Below, piece after piece: positions 49,952-57,850 of a stretch of 64,000 bases of DNA (position 1 is the first letter of the stretch; each line of letters starts with the position of its first letter). The stretch is from Candidatus Gastranaerophilales bacterium (lineage in GTDB: Bacteria > Cyanobacteriota > Vampirovibrionia > Gastranaerophilales > Gastranaerophilaceae), in contig CANQRH010000001.1 of assembly GCA_947626225.1 (NCBI GenBank), forward strand, positions 186,001 through 250,000, written 5' to 3'. The notes under the pieces are model-generated. The model saw only the letters and a list, made by a program, of their open reading frames with translations. It made no database searches and had not been told where the DNA came from. The translations under genes and the position numbers were made by a program.

Positions 49952-51688
49952 TCAATGTACAGATTTCTGCTCTAAAGTATCGAGCCGCTGATTTATTCGT
50001 TTTTGTTCCGCTTGAACCTGTTTAAGGGTTTGGGTTAGTTCGGAAACTTTGCGGTCAAGTTCTTTTACGGCATTGACTAATGTATAGATGATGTCATCTA
50101 TACGGATGGTTAAGAACCCGTCAGAGCCTTTTTTGACGGCATCGGGAAGGATTTTTTGTAGTTCTTGTGCGATGACGCCGACTCTGGGTTCTTTGTTTTC
50201 ATCTTTTTTGAAGGTGAAGTCGTAGATTTTCATCTTTTTGATTGCGTCTAATCCGTTTTTATTTTCACCTTTAATATATTTCAGTCGTTTGTCTGATGTG
50301 ACTTTTGTGCCGTTTACGGTGAGTGTTCCGGGTATTTTTACATTATGCTGGTCACAACCTAAAACAAAATCATAGTCATTTGCTGCTTGCGCTTTATAAC
50401 CAATCGCAACAGAACGCTTACCGTGTGCTACTCCGGAATAGGGGAGAGGTGTATTCCCATCAGGCATATATACAGCAGAATCATTTGTACATATTACAAT
50501 AGAAGATTCCCCTGTAGCATGTGCATAATTACCTAATGCCAGTGAATATTTGCCCGAAGATAAAGAACGATATCCTATTGCTGTAGAATACGAACCGCTT
50601 GCAGTGGTTGAATTGTCTTGTCTGCCAAAATACTCAATACCTATTGCCACAGCGCCGATAGCGGATGCTTTTGAACCCATACCCATTGCCAGAGTATTAC
50701 TGGAAGCTTCGTTTTCCATACCTATCGCCATAGCAAAGTTGCCTACTGCTGTATTTTTGTAACCAAATGCATAGCACTTAGCATCACCATTATAATTTCC
50801 ATTTACGGTATTTTCATGTCCCAAAGCCATTTCATTAGATCCGTTTAATTTATTACTCGCTCCAACTGCATAACCTGATTTACCATCAGCTACATTTCTT
50901 GCACCAAATATATAATAAGATCCGGAATTATTTGTATTACTGCCACCTATTATATAACCGCTACACCCACTCTGTTTTGTAGTGTTATTGCTTCCAAATA
51001 TATATGCATTATTTCCTGCAGTATTCCAAGTTCCAATTGCTACTCCAGAATAATTAAGCGTGGTATTATAACTTCCAATCGCAATAGAACTCGAATTATT
51101 CACTGAATTATTATAGCCGAGTATTATAGAACTAGAGGTATAATTATCCACCCCCAAGGCATTACTAAAACCGATAGATACACCGCCTGTTTTTCGAGAA
51201 TCTGCAGTTGTATCTCCGAGTATAATACCTTTTTGGGAAAGGCGCATATCTAAATGTCCGAACTGACCGTTAGAATTCTTAAACAAAATATCGTCTTTAT
51301 CATCTTTCCCCTTATTCAAAATCAGCATCGCATCGCCGTCATCTTCTTCGGCTGCGGTTTGACCTATCATGTTTCTTGATGCCTGAGAATAAGCATCAGT
51401 ATCAGAACCTTCAACCCATTTCCAGGGATTGTTATCTTCCTGCGGTGCGGCAGCTTCCCCCGCTTTCAATGCCTGATCGGCTTTTATCCTCGTTGTAATG
51501 ATTGGCGCCATCGCAGCCAAAACTATACTCATTATGAGCATGACTACCATCATCTCCGCTAAGCTGAATGCGGTGAGCTTAGACCTTCCGCCCCTTTCCG
51601 TCAGTAAATATTTACCTGCATTTGTGATTGAATAATCTGAAACAATTGCTTTGCCGTAAATTTTATCCTTATCTATCTTATTTAGCAT
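49952..51688 (-). CDS. Prepilin-type leader fused to YadA-like head repeats and an S74 chaperone domain
   Basis: About 578 residues from the ATG at 51688 (GGGAG SD). Order: a class III prepilin signal (TAFSLAEMMVVMLIM, Glu+5 present) near 40-60; an Asp/Glu-rich linker; a long run of about 14-residue Gly/Asn/Ser repeats (YSGVAIGTWNTAGN, then NFAMAIGMENEASSNT, then SYSTAIGYRSLSSG) about 165-440, like YadA/Hep_Hag head repeats; then a Peptidase S74-type chaperone at about 460-545 (TSDKRLKYIKG, with Ser465-Asp466; RVGVIAQELQKILPDAV); and a C-terminal coiled coil. S74 domains trimerise tail spikes and cut themselves off. Divergent from the XRE gene at 51814. Confidence 0.88.
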   Translation of the reverse strand: MLNKIDKDKIYGKAIVSDYSITNAGKYLLTERGGRSKLTAFSLAEMMVVMLIMSIVLAAMAPIITTRIKADQALKAGEAAAPQEDNNPWKWVEGSDTDAYSQASRNMIGQTAAEEDDGDAMLILNKGKDDKDDILFKNSNGQFGHLDMRLSQKGIILGDTTADSRKTGGVSIGFSNALGVDNYTSSSIILGYNNSVNNSSSIAIGSYNTTLNYSGVAIGTWNTAGNNAYIFGSNNTTKQSGCSGYIIGGSNTNNSGSYYIFGARNVADGKSGYAVGASNKLNGSNEMALGHENTVNGNYNGDAKCYAFGYKNTAVGNFAMAIGMENEASSNTLAMGMGSKASAIGAVAIGIEYFGRQDNSTTASGSYSTAIGYRSLSSGKYSLALGNYAHATGESSIVICTNDSAVYMPDGNTPLPYSGVAHGKRSVAIGYKAQAANDYDFVLGCDQHNVKIPGTLTVNGTKVTSDKRLKYIKGENKNGLDAIKKMKIYDFTFKKDENKEPRVGVIAQELQKILPDAVKKGSDGFLTIRIDDIIYTLVNAVKELDRKVSELTQTLKQVQAEQKRINQRLDTLEQKSVH

Positions 51689-51717
51689 AATATCTCCCAT
51701 TTATTTTACCTTTAATA

Positions 51718-51741
51718 TAGAAATTGTAAATTATATTTCTA
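51718..51741. promoter_or_regulatory. Inverted repeat between the S74 fusion and XRE genes
   Basis: TAGAAAT (51718-51724) and ATTTCTA (51735-51741) with a 10-base spacer, an operator candidate. TTTGTCAATA just downstream (from 51744) resembles the AATGTCAATA element seen before two other XRE genes. Confidence 0.45.
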
Positions 51742-51813
51742 TTTTTGTCAATAAATTTTACCTTATATTTCGTTTTATTGTTTAAAAGTTATTTTTATAT
51801 TGAGGTTCAAGTT

Positions 51814-52125
51814 ATGAATTTAAAATATTGTTTTGCCACAAACTTAAAAAAAATAAGGAAACAAAGAGGTCTTACTCAGGAAGATCTCGCGGAAATGGTA
51901 AATGTTGCCCCAAGACATATCTCTTTTATTGAAACAGCAAGGAGCTTCCCTTCATGCGATTTGATAGAAAGGCTCTCCTCGGCATTAAATGCAAGTTATA
52001 TTTCCTTTTTTGAAGATGACGGTAATATTTCAAGGCTTGAATTACTTGAAAATATCAGCAAAATCACGGAAAAATTGGATGAACAACGGCTGAGATTTGT
52101 TTATAAACTTGTTTCTAATGTATAA
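51814..52125 (+). CDS. XRE-family HTH regulator
   Basis: 103 residues from the ATG at 51814, preceded by GAGG, unlike the other XRE genes here. LKKIRKQRGLTQEDLAEMVN, NVAPRHISFIETARSFPSCDL and SSALNASYISFFEDDG give the HTH; a short C-terminal helix follows (LELLENISKITEKLDEQ). Divergent from the prepilin/S74 fusion gene, the third such pair in the window. A terminator shared with rpsR follows. Confidence 0.88.
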   Translation: MNLKYCFATNLKKIRKQRGLTQEDLAEMVNVAPRHISFIETARSFPSCDLIERLSSALNASYISFFEDDGNISRLELLENISKITEKLDEQRLRFVYKLVSNV

Positions 52126-52128
52126 AAA

Positions 52129-52158
52129 AAAATAACCTGCCGTAAGCAGGTTATTTTT
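52129..52158. terminator. Bidirectional intrinsic terminator
   Basis: AAAATAACCTGC (52129-52140), loop CGTAA, GCAGGTTATTTTTTT. Lies between the XRE gene and rpsR. Confidence 0.88.
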
Positions 52159-52174
52159 TTGGTTGTCAGTTTGA

Positions 52175-52408
52175 TTAATCAAAAACGTAATCAATGATTG
52201 CCGCTTCTCTTGCACGTTTAATTGCAGTTGCAATCATTCTTTGATGTTTTGCACAGTTGCCGGTAATTCTTCTCGGAATTATTTTCCCTGCTTCCGTGAG
52301 GTATCTTTTCAATTTTGCCGCATCTTTGTAGTCGATTGATTCAACTTTATCAGCACAAAGACTGCAGTTTTTACGTTTTTTCTTTTCTTCTAAACTTGGT
52401 TTTGCCAT
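52175..52408 (-). CDS. rpsR: 30S ribosomal protein S18
   Basis: 77 residues. [30 protein letters not shown] and [24 protein letters not shown] are typical, including Cys residues. It is the last gene of the rpsF-ssb-rpsR operon. Confidence 0.97.
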   Translation of the reverse strand: MAKPSLEEKKKRKNCSLCADKVESIDYKDAAKLKRYLTEAGKIIPRRITGNCAKHQRMIATAIKRAREAAIIDYVFD

Positions 52409-52449
52409 TTTTTCGTTAGCCTTTCTAGCCTTTTTGTTTTACTGTACCG

Positions 52450-52839
52450 CTAAAACGGGATTTCATCCTCGTTTATAAGTTCGTTAACCGATTCATCGGA
52501 TTCAAATTTTACGATTTCTTCGGTTGAATGTTCAACGTTTGAAACTCCGCTGAGTTTTTCAACCGTGTTTGCTTCAATTTCATAAATACGTTTTTCCGAA
52601 CCGTCATCGGTTTTTACCGTTGCCGTTTGAAGTCTGCCTTCAACAAGCACTCTTTCGTTTTTGTTAAGCGAAGACACTACTTCATCAAGAGCGTTTCTTC
52701 TTGAAACAACTCTGATTAAAGATTCGTCTCTTTCGCCGATATTAAGAACAAATGCAGAAACCGCAATATTGTTTTGTGTAAAACGTTTTTCCGGTGCTCT
52801 GTATACTGTTCCCGTTACCGTTGCTTTTGCTAAACTCAT
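52450..52839 (-). CDS. ssb: Single-stranded DNA-binding protein
   Basis: 129 residues. OB-fold start AKATVTGTVYRAPEKRFTQ; the acidic C-terminal tip ends NEDEIPF, the SSB partner-docking motif. It sits between rpsF (three bases) and rpsR, the classic order. Confidence 0.93.
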   Translation of the reverse strand: MSLAKATVTGTVYRAPEKRFTQNNIAVSAFVLNIGERDESLIRVVSRRNALDEVVSSLNKNERVLVEGRLQTATVKTDDGSEKRIYEIEANTVEKLSGVSNVEHSTEEIVKFESDESVNELINEDEIPF

Positions 52840-52842
52840 GTT

Positions 52843-53139
52843 TTATACTCCCGCTTTAGAAACTTCCAAAAACATAGTTCTTAAAATGTTGTCGCTCAAT
52901 CTCAACTGACGTCTGAATTCGGCAACTTTGTCTTCGGGAAGACTCAAAACACTTGTTACAAAATATCCGTCTCTGAAATTTTGGATTTCATAAGCAAGTT
53001 TTTTTCTTCCTGTTTTGTCCGTAGATTCAACTTTTCCGCCAAAGTCGGAAATTACTTTGCCGAAAGATTCCAAAGCCTTATCTACTTCGTCTGCATCTAA
53101 ATTGGGTTTAAATACAGTCAATAATTCGTAAGTTTTCAT
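52843..53139 (-). CDS. rpsF: 30S ribosomal protein S6
   Basis: 98 residues starting KTYELLTVFKPNLDADEV and containing GRKKLAYEIQNFRDGYFVT. First gene of the operon with ssb and rpsR. Confidence 0.95.
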   Translation of the reverse strand: MKTYELLTVFKPNLDADEVDKALESFGKVISDFGGKVESTDKTGRKKLAYEIQNFRDGYFVTSVLSLPEDKVAEFRRQLRLSDNILRTMFLEVSKAGV

Positions 53140-53195
53140 TTAAAATTTCTCCTATTCCAGTGTATGGACTTATATTATCATGGAAATATTTTTTT

Positions 53196-54029
53196 TTACA
53201 ATACGTACTCGCCAAAAAATAAATAATCCGCCGAACCGATAAGAAAAATATCCTGATCGGGATTTGCCTGACAGCCTTGCCATTCAACAAATACGGCTCC
53301 GCCCAAAAGGTTAACTTTAACTTTATGTTCTGTTAAGTTATTTAAAATACAAACTGCGGAGCTTGCACATGCTCCCGTTCCGCAGGCAAGAGTAATTCCG
53401 CATCCGCGTTCGAATACGCGCATATCAATTTCCATATCCGATTTTACTCTTACAAATTCAACATTGGTTTTTTCGGGAAAATATTCGTGCTTTTCGATTT
53501 CAGGCCCGTATTTCAACGCCAAATCCATTGGATTGTCGTCTGTAATGATTACGCAATGAGGATTTCCCATGGAAATCGGGAATATTTCAAATTCTCTGTC
53601 GAGAACTTTTATTTTTCTTTCGCCGTAAAACGGAATTTTCTTATCTTCCAAAATCGGTTTTCCCATATTTACCTTTATAAGCCCGTTGTCTAAAAGCTCC
53701 GGTTTAATTATGCCCGCAAGAGTTTGTACGCTGAAAGATTTTTCCCGAATGATTTTGTTGTCATAAACGTATTTGGCAAAGCATCTCATGCCGTTACCGC
53801 ACATTTGAGCGGTAGTTCCGTCACAGTTGTAGAAATACCAGCCTATATCGGCATTTTTTCCATTGAGATTCGGAATAATCATTCCGTCCGCACCGACACC
53901 GAAATGACGGTCGCAAATCTTTTTTGCCAAATCATCCATTTTCATTGCGGTTTTTTCGTATTCATCGTAATCAATTATTACAAAATCGTTTCCGCACCCC
54001 TGCATTTTTGTTATTTTAATTCTTTTCAT
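53196..54029 (-). CDS. dapF: Diaminopimelate epimerase
   Basis: Makes meso-DAP for lysine and peptidoglycan. 277 residues: ITKMQGCGNDFVIIDY, the first catalytic Cys in AQMCGNGMRCFAKY and the second in LACGTGACASS. Lies 56 bases upstream of rpsF. Confidence 0.97.
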   Translation of the reverse strand: MKRIKITKMQGCGNDFVIIDYDEYEKTAMKMDDLAKKICDRHFGVGADGMIIPNLNGKNADIGWYFYNCDGTTAQMCGNGMRCFAKYVYDNKIIREKSFSVQTLAGIIKPELLDNGLIKVNMGKPILEDKKIPFYGERKIKVLDREFEIFPISMGNPHCVIITDDNPMDLALKYGPEIEKHEYFPEKTNVEFVRVKSDMEIDMRVFERGCGITLACGTGACASSAVCILNNLTEHKVKVNLLGGAVFVEWQGCQANPDQDIFLIGSADYLFFGEYVL

Positions 54030-54125
54030 AAATTTATCCTCAAAAATATTATATTATAAAAATACTGACTGTCTGATGCGTAAAATTTCGGTTTTGTTTA
54101 TTCTCTCAAAAAAGGAGGGAAAATT

Positions 54126-54431
54126 ATGTTTTTTAACGTTTTGAAAGCTAAAGATATTGTTGATTTAAAGGACAAAGAGTTTGACCGGGAAACTCTGCTT
54201 GAAAACAACGAAAGCAGTTTAAATATAATTGCTTTAAAGAAAGGTGAAATTATTGATACTCACACATCAACCTGCGATGCGGGAGTTTATGTTCTTGACG
54301 GGGAAATAGAAATTCATTTTGATGCCGAAAAGTTCAAGGTGGAAAAGGGAGAATTACTGCTTTTCAAAAGAGATCAAGAACATAAAGTTGTTGCGGTAAA
54401 AGACAGCAAATTTTTTGTTATAAAAATATAG
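54126..54431 (+). CDS. Cupin-domain protein
   Basis: 101 residues, one beta-barrel: LKKGEIIDTHTSTCDAGVYVLDGEIEIHF, then VEKGELLLFKRDQEHKVVA. The cupin motif G-(x)5-H-x-H is reduced (DTHTS). Strong SD AAGGAGGG. Substrate or regulatory role unknown. Confidence 0.8.
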   Translation: MFFNVLKAKDIVDLKDKEFDRETLLENNESSLNIIALKKGEIIDTHTSTCDAGVYVLDGEIEIHFDAEKFKVEKGELLLFKRDQEHKVVAVKDSKFFVIKI

Positions 54432-54432
54432 A

Positions 54433-54507
54433 TGGCGGCGGCAACGGGAGTTGAACCCGTGTCAACAGAATGAGAATCTGCTATCCTAACCGCTAGACGA
54501 TGCCGCT
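54433..54507 (-). tRNA. tRNA-Glu (anticodon CUC)
   Basis: On the minus strand: acceptor, D-arm (GTCTAGCGGTTAGGA), anticodon stem GCAGA/TCTGT around loop TTCTCAT (anticodon CTC), T-arm ACGGG-TTCAACT-CCCGT, G discriminator and encoded CCA. With the usual Glu arm lengths the first base pair is A1 against C72. It starts two bases after the cupin stop on the opposite strand. Confidence 0.93.
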
Positions 54508-54548
54508 GATTTTATTGTACAACAAAAAAATTAAAAGCAAGAAATAAA

Positions 54549-54574
54549 AAAAAAGCCGAATTTTCGGCTTTTTT
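54549..54574. terminator. Intrinsic terminator
   Basis: AAAAGCCGAA, TT, TTCGGCTTTTTT, overlapping the stop of the minus-strand gene at 54574. Confidence 0.85.
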
Positions 54575-54921
54575 TAATCTGCGTTGTTGATTGTAACCAT
54601 ATTGATAATGAGACCGAGAAACGACAGAACGATAGAGCCTAAGAATGCACTCAAAAATCCGTCGACTTCAAATCCCGGAGCCAGATATCCCGCAAGCATG
54701 AATAACAGAGCGTTAATTACAAGCGTAAAAATTCCGAGAGTCAGAATGTTTATCGGCAGAGTTATAAATACGATGAGCGGTCTTACAAAGATATTTATAA
54801 GTGCCATAATTACCGTAACAAGCATTGCACTCTGAAAACTTTCCACACCGATGCCCGGAACAAGCCATGCCGTGAACATAATGGCTAACGTAAACAAAAT
54901 CCATCTTAGCAATAATATCAT
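54574..54921 (-). CDS. Phage holin family 4 / YvlD-like membrane protein
   Basis: 115 residues with four predicted transmembrane helices (LLLRWILFTLAIMFTAWLV, then AMLVTVIMALINIFV, then LTLGIFTLVINALLFMLAG, then FLSAFLGSIVLSFLGLII). IFVRPLIVFITLPINILTLG is the family signature. Common as a stand-alone envelope protein outside phage; no lysis genes nearby. Confidence 0.88.
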   Translation of the reverse strand: MILLLRWILFTLAIMFTAWLVPGIGVESFQSAMLVTVIMALINIFVRPLIVFITLPINILTLGIFTLVINALLFMLAGYLAPGFEVDGFLSAFLGSIVLSFLGLIINMVTINNAD

Positions 54922-55047
54922 AAATTCCTTCCTTTCTTTTTTATTTTATGATTTTGCATTAAAATTTTCATTGCCGGAATGTATAATATATTGAAAAATT
55001 TTTATATTTAATAATATAATATAACCGACAGTAAAAAAGAGGTGCTT

Positions 55048-55389
55048 ATGAAAGAAAATATTTTAATTGTATTGGCATTGTTAATTTTGTTCGGAATGTT
55101 TTTACAGCCCAAAAGTAACAGATATGAAGTTATCAGCGGGCCGAGTATGTTAACGATTCTTGTAGATAAACAGACCGGTGAAACTTGGAGAAACTGTATT
55201 TGCGGTGAAAAATCAAATGTTCCCGGATGTTGGGAAAAAATGTTTACGGTAAATCCGGAATTATTTAATAAACCGCAAGGCGAAGCAAAAGCTATTAAGA
55301 AAATGATTGCACTTCAAAAGCAGCAGGAAAAAATGCAGGAAAAACTGCAGAAACAACAGCCTCCCGTTGCTCCGAAACCTGAAAAATAA
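55048..55389 (+). CDS. Small membrane-anchored protein with a Gln/Lys/Pro tail
   Basis: 113 residues from the ATG at 55048 (SD GAGG). One N-terminal helix (ENILIVLALLILFGMFLQP), then a small domain (YEVISGPSMLTILVDKQTG, NCICGEKSNVPGCWEKM) with three Cys, then a coiled Q/K-rich tail (LQKQQEKMQEKLQKQQ). Not recognised. It converges with the PPIase gene, six bases apart. Confidence 0.65.
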   Translation: MKENILIVLALLILFGMFLQPKSNRYEVISGPSMLTILVDKQTGETWRNCICGEKSNVPGCWEKMFTVNPELFNKPQGEAKAIKKMIALQKQQEKMQEKLQKQQPPVAPKPEK

Positions 55390-55395
55390 AAAGTT

Positions 55396-55743
55396 TTATT
55401 TTTTATCGAGAACTTTTATGAGATGCCATCCAAACTGTGTAAATACAGGGTTGGAGACTTCTCCTACGGGTGTTGCGAAAGCGGCTCTTTCAAATTCTTT
55501 AACCATTTGTCCGCGTTCAAAGTAGCCTAAATCTCCGTTATTGGCTGCCGAGGGACAAATTGAATATGTTCTTGCGTAATATTCAAAATCTCCGCCGTCA
55601 TTGATTGCTTTTTTAATCTGTTGTGCTTCCGCGGCGGTTTTTACGAGAATATGTTCGGCATGAACGCTGGTATATTCTTCCGCTTTGACTGCTCCCGTGA
55701 GGAAAAATACCATTACAAGTAATTTACAAAAATTTTTTATCAT
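55396..55743 (-). CDS. Secreted parvulin-type peptidyl-prolyl isomerase
   Basis: 115 residues with a signal peptide (KNFCKLLVMVFFLTGAVKA). AEHILVKTAAEAQQI, SICPSAANNGDLGYFERGQMVKEFERAAF and FGWHLIKV are PpiC-type rotamase motifs. Only the catalytic domain remains, without SurA-like chaperone parts. Periplasmic foldase. Confidence 0.92.
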   Translation of the reverse strand: MIKNFCKLLVMVFFLTGAVKAEEYTSVHAEHILVKTAAEAQQIKKAINDGGDFEYYARTYSICPSAANNGDLGYFERGQMVKEFERAAFATPVGEVSNPVFTQFGWHLIKVLDKK

Positions 55744-55775
55744 AATTCTATCCTTAATTGTTTTTAAATTTTTAT

Positions 55776-56426
55776 CTATTGCTCTGCTGACTTAACTCTG
55801 TTTCTACCTTCATTTTTTGCTTTATAAAGTGCTTTGTCGGCATCTTCGAGCATTTTATCACAAATCTCGAATTCAATATTTGAACTTACTCCGATGCTCA
55901 CGGTAATTTTTAATTCATGATTGTCATAAATATATTTATGGTTTTCAATTTTTTTTCTTAATCTTTCTAAAGGGACGGGAGCATTATTTGCGCTTGTTTC
56001 GGTTAAAAGTACGACAAATTCTTCTCCGCCGTACCTGAACAGGGTATCTGTCTGCCTAAAATTTTGTGCCATTAGATATGCGGTTTCTTTCAGAATGTAA
56101 TCTCCGCATAAGTGTCCGTACGTGTCGTTAACTTTTTTAAAGAAATCTATATCAATTATGGCGATGCTCAAATCATTTTTATATCGTTTGGCGCGTTTGA
56201 ATTCTTTTTCAAATTCCGATTCAAAGTGCCTGCGGTTGTATAGTTTGGTCAGGGCATCGGTAACTGACAACTGCCGAGTTTTTGTATACATAAAGTTTAT
56301 TTTTTTAATAACTTCGGTTTTGTTCGCATCGGGGATATCAAAGCTTTGGATAATATCCTGAATATTGTTTTGTATTTCATCCAATAAATCGGAAGGGATT
56401 TCAAAATCCGTTAATTTGTTTTCCAT
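55776..56426 (-). CDS. Diguanylate cyclase (GGDEF)
   Basis: 216 residues. A short helical N-terminus (LLDEIQNNIQDIIQSFDIPD) is followed by GGDEF: LTKLYNRRHFESEF, IDIDFFKKVNDTYGH, FRYGGEEFVVLL, and ADKALYKAKNEGRNRV. No sensor domain or membrane segment. Divergent from an HD-domain gene 59 bases away. Confidence 0.92.
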   Translation of the reverse strand: MENKLTDFEIPSDLLDEIQNNIQDIIQSFDIPDANKTEVIKKINFMYTKTRQLSVTDALTKLYNRRHFESEFEKEFKRAKRYKNDLSIAIIDIDFFKKVNDTYGHLCGDYILKETAYLMAQNFRQTDTLFRYGGEEFVVLLTETSANNAPVPLERLRKKIENHKYIYDNHELKITVSIGVSSNIEFEICDKMLEDADKALYKAKNEGRNRVKSAEQ

Positions 56427-56485
56427 AATCTAAATAATAACAAAAATCTTGTATTCAATCCATTTTTTTGTTAAGATTAATCGTA

Positions 56486-57073
56486 ATGATTAAACAGACG
56501 GCAACAGAGCTGCTTAACAAATTTTCAAAAAGTACATCTCATCCGAATGAAGTGCGCCGTCTTTCCGTGATGATTTTTGACGAAGTCAGCGAAAAGATAA
56601 AGGAAATGCCTTCAAGGTATCGTCTTTTGCTTGAGGCGGGTGCGCTTTTGCATGATATCGGGTATTATATAGATTCAAAAGGTCATAACAAACACAGTAT
56701 GAAAATGGTGCTTGAGAACGGACTGGAAGGATTTACGCATGATGAGGAAAAAATTATTGCCTGTATTTGCCGATACCACAGAGGCGGACTTCCCGATAAA
56801 GAGGAGCATGAAATTTATAATACTTTAGACAAAAAGGAAAGGAAGGCAGTTAAACGTCTTGCCGGAATTTTAAAAATTTCTGACGGTCTTGACAGAGGGC
56901 ATTTAAATTTAATAAAAAAAATTCATTTAAACTATGACAAAGAGAATAATATAGCGGAATTTATTCTCACACCTAACACTCCGGAATTCCGTCCCGATAT
57001 ATCATCTGCAGTAAGAAAACGGGATTTGTTTGAAATCGGTTTTAAATGCCAGTGTGTGCTGAAGTTTGAATAA
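56486..57073 (+). CDS. HD-domain phosphohydrolase (Ppx/GppA-C-like)
   Basis: 195 residues from the ATG at 56486. LLLEAGALLHDIGYYIDSKGH, CICRYHRGGLPDK and LKISDGLDRGH match the C-terminal HD domain of Ppx/GppA phosphatases, without their N-terminal actin-like domain. No SD. Signal-nucleotide or polyphosphate-related hydrolysis is inferred. Confidence 0.82.
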   Translation: MIKQTATELLNKFSKSTSHPNEVRRLSVMIFDEVSEKIKEMPSRYRLLLEAGALLHDIGYYIDSKGHNKHSMKMVLENGLEGFTHDEEKIIACICRYHRGGLPDKEEHEIYNTLDKKERKAVKRLAGILKISDGLDRGHLNLIKKIHLNYDKENNIAEFILTPNTPEFRPDISSAVRKRDLFEIGFKCQCVLKFE

Positions 57074-57120
57074 TTATTGTCATTTCGGGTTAAAAAGTAT
57101 ATTGCTTTTTGTTTAATATA

Positions 57121-57395
57121 TGGGAAGTTAATAGGTTATTAAGTTACTAGGTTAATAAGTTATTAGGTTCTTATCGGTGCTTCGCACGGGAATGAAAAGT
57201 TAATAGAAGTTAATAGGTTATTAAGTTATTAAGTTATTAGGTTCGTTACGGTGCTTCGCACGGGAAAACAAACCACAAACCTTTACCGTTGATATTTTTC
57301 ATTAATCAACGGAGAGGGGGAAAAATCTCATTCAACTTAAGCTCCGCGTAAGCGAGCGGATTAACATATCATCCCTCTCCTGTTAAAGGGTGGCA
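57121..57395. repeat. Structured repeat element, copy B (inverted partner of 49541-49946)
   Basis: Reads as the reverse complement of parts of copy A: AGTTAATAGGTTATTAAG heptads, CGGTGCTTCGCACGGG twice, TTCAACTTAAGCTCCGCGTAAGCG and ATATCATCCCTCTCC. It fills most of the gene-free 57074-57550 stretch. Copy A lacks one heptad block and copy B lacks the central 49621-49740 part. Confidence 0.85.
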
Positions 57396-57447
57396 GGAGG
57401 TTTTTTACAGCTTATGCAGCACTTAGTTACTAACATTGTAAAATTTT

Positions 57448-57474
57448 TGTTACATTTAGCCAAAAATTGTAACA
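57448..57474. promoter_or_regulatory. Inverted TGTTACA/TGTAACA site
   Basis: TGTTACA (57448-57454), 13 bases, TGTAACA (57468-57474), about 75 bases before the ORF at 57551. The 14-mer TGTTACATTTAGCC also occurs upstream of acpP (12004-12017). Possible binding site; regulator unknown. Confidence 0.35.
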
Positions 57475-57550
57475 TTTCTTTATGAAATTTACTTTATATA
57501 TATAAGGGAAAACGGAGTTTACGATTTATCGTAAATAAGGGTGAAAAAAA

Positions 57551-57829
57551 ATGAGTTTCGATGTAAATGTTCTTAGCACAAAGCCTATTATTAAAGCGGC
57601 GGCTTCCATGCAAAATGACGGCGGCGGCGGAAACTTAGGCTATATGCAGCAAGGACAGCGCGAAGAAAAAGAAAAAAGAAAATACCTTGATGAAAGCATA
57701 TTCCTTAAACAACAAGGCGAAGATATGTTCGGGTTTGATAAAGAACCTCAAATGCCCGAAGAAAAATTCTCTCTCGCAGCTTTGATTGCAAAAATTATAG
57801 ATACTGTAAAAAATATTTTGAGAAAATAA
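57551..57829 (+). CDS. Small hypothetical protein
   Basis: 92 residues. MSFDVNVLSTKPIIKAAAS, then a Gly run (NDGGGGNLGYMQQGQ), a charged middle and a C-terminal amphipathic helix (LAALIAKIIDTVKNILRK). Style resembles the lineage-type proteins at 21220 and 22261. GGGTG precedes the ATG. Function unknown; 21 bases before hom. Confidence 0.6.
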   Translation: MSFDVNVLSTKPIIKAAASMQNDGGGGNLGYMQQGQREEKEKRKYLDESIFLKQQGEDMFGFDKEPQMPEEKFSLAALIAKIIDTVKNILRK

Positions 57830-57850
57830 TATTCGTGTTATGATTTTCTT

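Noticed and set aside
54574-54921. Holin-family protein as a sign of prophage
   Set aside because: The family is common as a chromosomal membrane protein and no phage genes adjoin it.
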